From contig NZ_JAMKCQ010000001.1 of assembly GCF_024169515.1 (NCBI RefSeq), positions 558,001 through 622,000 on the forward strand: 64,000 nt of DNA, given 5' to 3'. Below the pieces are notes generated by a model that worked only from the letters and a program-made list of their open reading frames with translations, was not told where the DNA came from and made no database searches. Position 1 is the stretch's first letter, and the number at the start of each line of letters is the position of its first letter. Shown here in pieces: positions 62,323 through 64,000 of the stretch. The position numbers and the translations under genes are program-made. Source of the stretch: Erwinia aphidicola. GTDB lineage: Bacteria > Pseudomonadota > Gammaproteobacteria > Enterobacterales > Enterobacteriaceae.

Positions 62323-62768
62323 AGCCTGTCTCTTTTTTGCCCGGCTCGCTGCGCGAACTCGTCCATCATTTTTTGTTCATGGCGGTTTTCCGCCAGGGTG
62401 CGGGCGTCTTCACGCCGCGTCAGCAGGGTCTCAAACGCGGTGAGCCGCTGCTTGTCCTGTATCCAGCTCTGCTTCGCCTCGGTGACGTTCAGCTCGCACT
62501 GGCTGAGGTGCTGGTCGTGCTGCTTCACTACCTGATTCAGCGCTAAAATAAACGCCTGATGGTTCACCAAGTCGGCGACGCTCATGCCGCGGCTCTGCAT
62601 GCTGCTGCGCAGCGACTGCTGGTATTCGCGTTCATAGCCCTCCAGCTGCTCGCCCTGGGTCAGCGCCTGCTGCCAGACCTGCTGCGCGCTGCCTAACGCC
62701 TGGGTGGTCTGCGTTAACTTCTCTGCGGCCATCTCACGCAGCATGACCATCGGATTTTGGCTTTTCAT
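62319..62768 (-). CDS. fliJ: Flagellar export chaperone escort FliJ
   Basis: A 149-residue coiled-coil protein (E. coli 147) that sits in the FliI ring. [20 protein letters not shown] and an A-Q-R-A-G-Q end fit the family. Overlaps fliI by four bases. Confidence 0.93.
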   Translation of the reverse strand: MKSQNPMVMLREMAAEKLTQTTQALGSAQQVWQQALTQGEQLEGYEREYQQSLRSSMQSRGMSVADLVNHQAFILALNQVVKQHDQHLSQCELNVTEAKQSWIQDKQRLTAFETLLTRREDARTLAENRHEQKMMDEFAQRAGQKRDRL

Positions 62769-64000
62769 CGGCTTATGCCCTGTGCAGTGACGTCAGGAAA
62801 CAGCTGCGCCAACGCGCTGACGGCCCGGTCGTAATCGCAGCTTTCGTGGATCGCCTGGTGCAGATACGCTTCCATCGCCGGATAGTGCTGGATAGCCTGG
62901 TCGAGCAGCGCATCGCTGCCCGCCACGTAAGCGCCAACGCTGACCAGGTCACGGTTGCGCTGGTAACAGGAGAGCTGCTGCTTGAAGGTCTGCACTTGGC
63001 GGTACTGCGGGTGCGGGATCAGCTCGGTCATTGCGCGGCTGATCGACGCTTCAATATCGATTGCCGGGTAGTGCCCGGACTCCGCCAGACGGCGCGACAG
63101 AACAATGTGGCCGTCGAGAATGGCACGTGCCGAGTCGGCAATCGGGTCCTGCTGATCGTCGCCTTCGGTCAGGACGGTGTAGAACGCGGTGATGGAACCG
63201 CCGCCGGGCATACCGTTACCGGCCCTTTCCACCAGCGCGGGCAGGCGGGCAAACACGGATGGCGGATAGCCTTTGGTCGCCGGGGGTTCGCCGATCGCCA
63301 GCGCCACCTCACGCTGCGCCATGGCGAAGCGCGTCAGGGAATCCATAATCAGCAGCACGTTAAGGCCGCGATCGCGAAAATCTTCGGCAATGCGCGTGGC
63401 GTACACCGCGCCCTGCATGCGCAGGATCGGTGACACATCCGCCGGGGCGGCAATCACCACCGCACGCTGGATCCCCTCTTCACCGAGGATATTTTCAATA
63501 AAGTCTTTCACCTCGCGTCCGCGTTCACCGATTAGGCCGACGACGATGACGTCGGCATCGGTAAAGCGCGCCATCATGCCGAGCAGCACGCTTTTCCCGA
63601 CGCCGGATCCGGCAAACAGCCCCATGCGCTGGCCGCGCCCGACGGTCAGCAGGCCGTTAATCGCACGTACGCCAACATCGAGCACTTTTTTGATCGGGTC
63701 ACGGTGCAGCGGGTTAAGCGGCTGGGTAAACAGACTGGCGCAGTCGGTTTTCAGCGGCGCCGGGCGCCCGTCCAGCGGGCGGCCCTGCGCGTCCAGCACC
63801 CTGCCGAGCAGCTGTGGCCCGACCGGCAGCTGTTTGCCGACCGCTTCGGACTCCGGCGCGTAGACGCGGGCGCCGGGCAGGATGCCGTCGACGTGCTCCA
63901 GCGGCATCAGATACAGCACCTGATCTTTAAAGCCGACCACTTCGCTTTCCACCGGCACCACGCCGTCGCGGGTTTGACGCTCAACAATGCACAGTGCGCC
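62765..64000 (-). CDS. fliI: Flagellar export ATPase FliI (5-prime end outside window)
   Basis: The frame is open to the right edge; 411 codons are visible, the full protein being about 457. Walker A is [20 protein letters not shown] and Walker B lies in [20 protein letters not shown]. The first visible residues ([13 protein letters not shown], then [11 protein letters not shown]) fit the beta-barrel before the ATPase. It drives export with FliH and FliJ. fliE-fliH are expected beyond the edge. Confidence 0.97.
   Translation of the reverse strand, partial: GALCIVERQTRDGVVPVESEVVGFKDQVLYLMPLEHVDGILPGARVYAPESEAVGKQLPVGPQLLGRVLDAQGRPLDGRPAPLKTDCASLFTQPLNPLHRDPIKKVLDVGVRAINGLLTVGRGQRMGLFAGSGVGKSVLLGMMARFTDADVIVVGLIGERGREVKDFIENILGEEGIQRAVVIAAPADVSPILRMQGAVYATRIAEDFRDRGLNVLLIMDSLTRFAMAQREVALAIGEPPATKGYPPSVFARLPALVERAGNGMPGGGSITAFYTVLTEGDDQQDPIADSARAILDGHIVLSRRLAESGHYPAIDIEASISRAMTELIPHPQYRQVQTFKQQLSCYQRNRDLVSVGAYVAGSDALLDQAIQHYPAMEAYLHQAIHESCDYDRAVSALAQLFPDVTAQGISR

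Overview
The window comes from a motile enterobacterium. Flagellar genes keep the enterobacterial form (FlhDC master regulator, FliA, FlgM and FliT of near-E. coli lengths). One large joined flagellar cluster, a flagellin-glycosylation insert and a 3-prime ssrA (tmRNA) segment next to a prophage suggest an Erwinia/Pantoea-like member of Erwiniaceae. That placement is inference, not proof.

Region 1 (1-15841): the right part of a P2/186-type temperate prophage; the left end lies outside the window. From left to right it carries tail completion (S, R), head genes (L, M, N, O on the minus strand; P and Q on the plus strand), the late activator Ogr, a small gene under a LexA box, the HUH replication protein A, a Dam methylase, small early genes, Fil, CII, an Apl/Cox-like regulator, a divergent 186-type CI repressor, integrase, and an AT-rich membrane-protein cargo gene. 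It ends at a 43-bp copy of the ssrA 3-prime end, followed by what looks like the native ssrA terminator.

Region 2 (15842-23976): an AT-rich island between ssrA and the flagellar genes. It holds an AAA ATPase plus DUF4435/TOPRIM pair that looks like the PARIS anti-phage system, a MazEF/Pem-like toxin-antitoxin pair, and an orphan type VI secretion set (DUF2778/Tlde1-like effector, likely membrane immunity protein, Hcp). It ends in a 2.3-kb array of six long tandem repeats with embedded 46-bp repeats and strong hairpins.

Region 3 (23977-49907): chemotaxis and flagella: MCP, cheW, cheA, motB, motA, flhC, flhD, fliA, a second MCP, flgL-flgB (minus), flgA-flgM-flgN (plus), fliT-fliS-fliD (minus), fliC (plus). 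Sigma-28-type promoters can be seen before fliC, fliD, flgM and flgK. cheR, cheB, cheY, cheZ and flhBA, which follow cheW and the MCPs in E. coli, are absent; the repeat array lies there instead.

Region 4 (50297-56916): a ToxR/CadC-like membrane regulator with a FidL-like partner, then a flagellin-modification set: hexapeptide acyltransferase, VioA-like aminotransferase (broken by a one-base slip in a G6 tract), and a 1150-residue methyltransferase-TPR-OGT fusion. Region 5 (56984-64000): the flagellar export and switch operon, fliI (cut by the window edge) to fliR, all on the minus strand. Together the chromosomal genes build, power, steer and probably glycosylate the flagellum, while the left third is mobile DNA and conflict systems.
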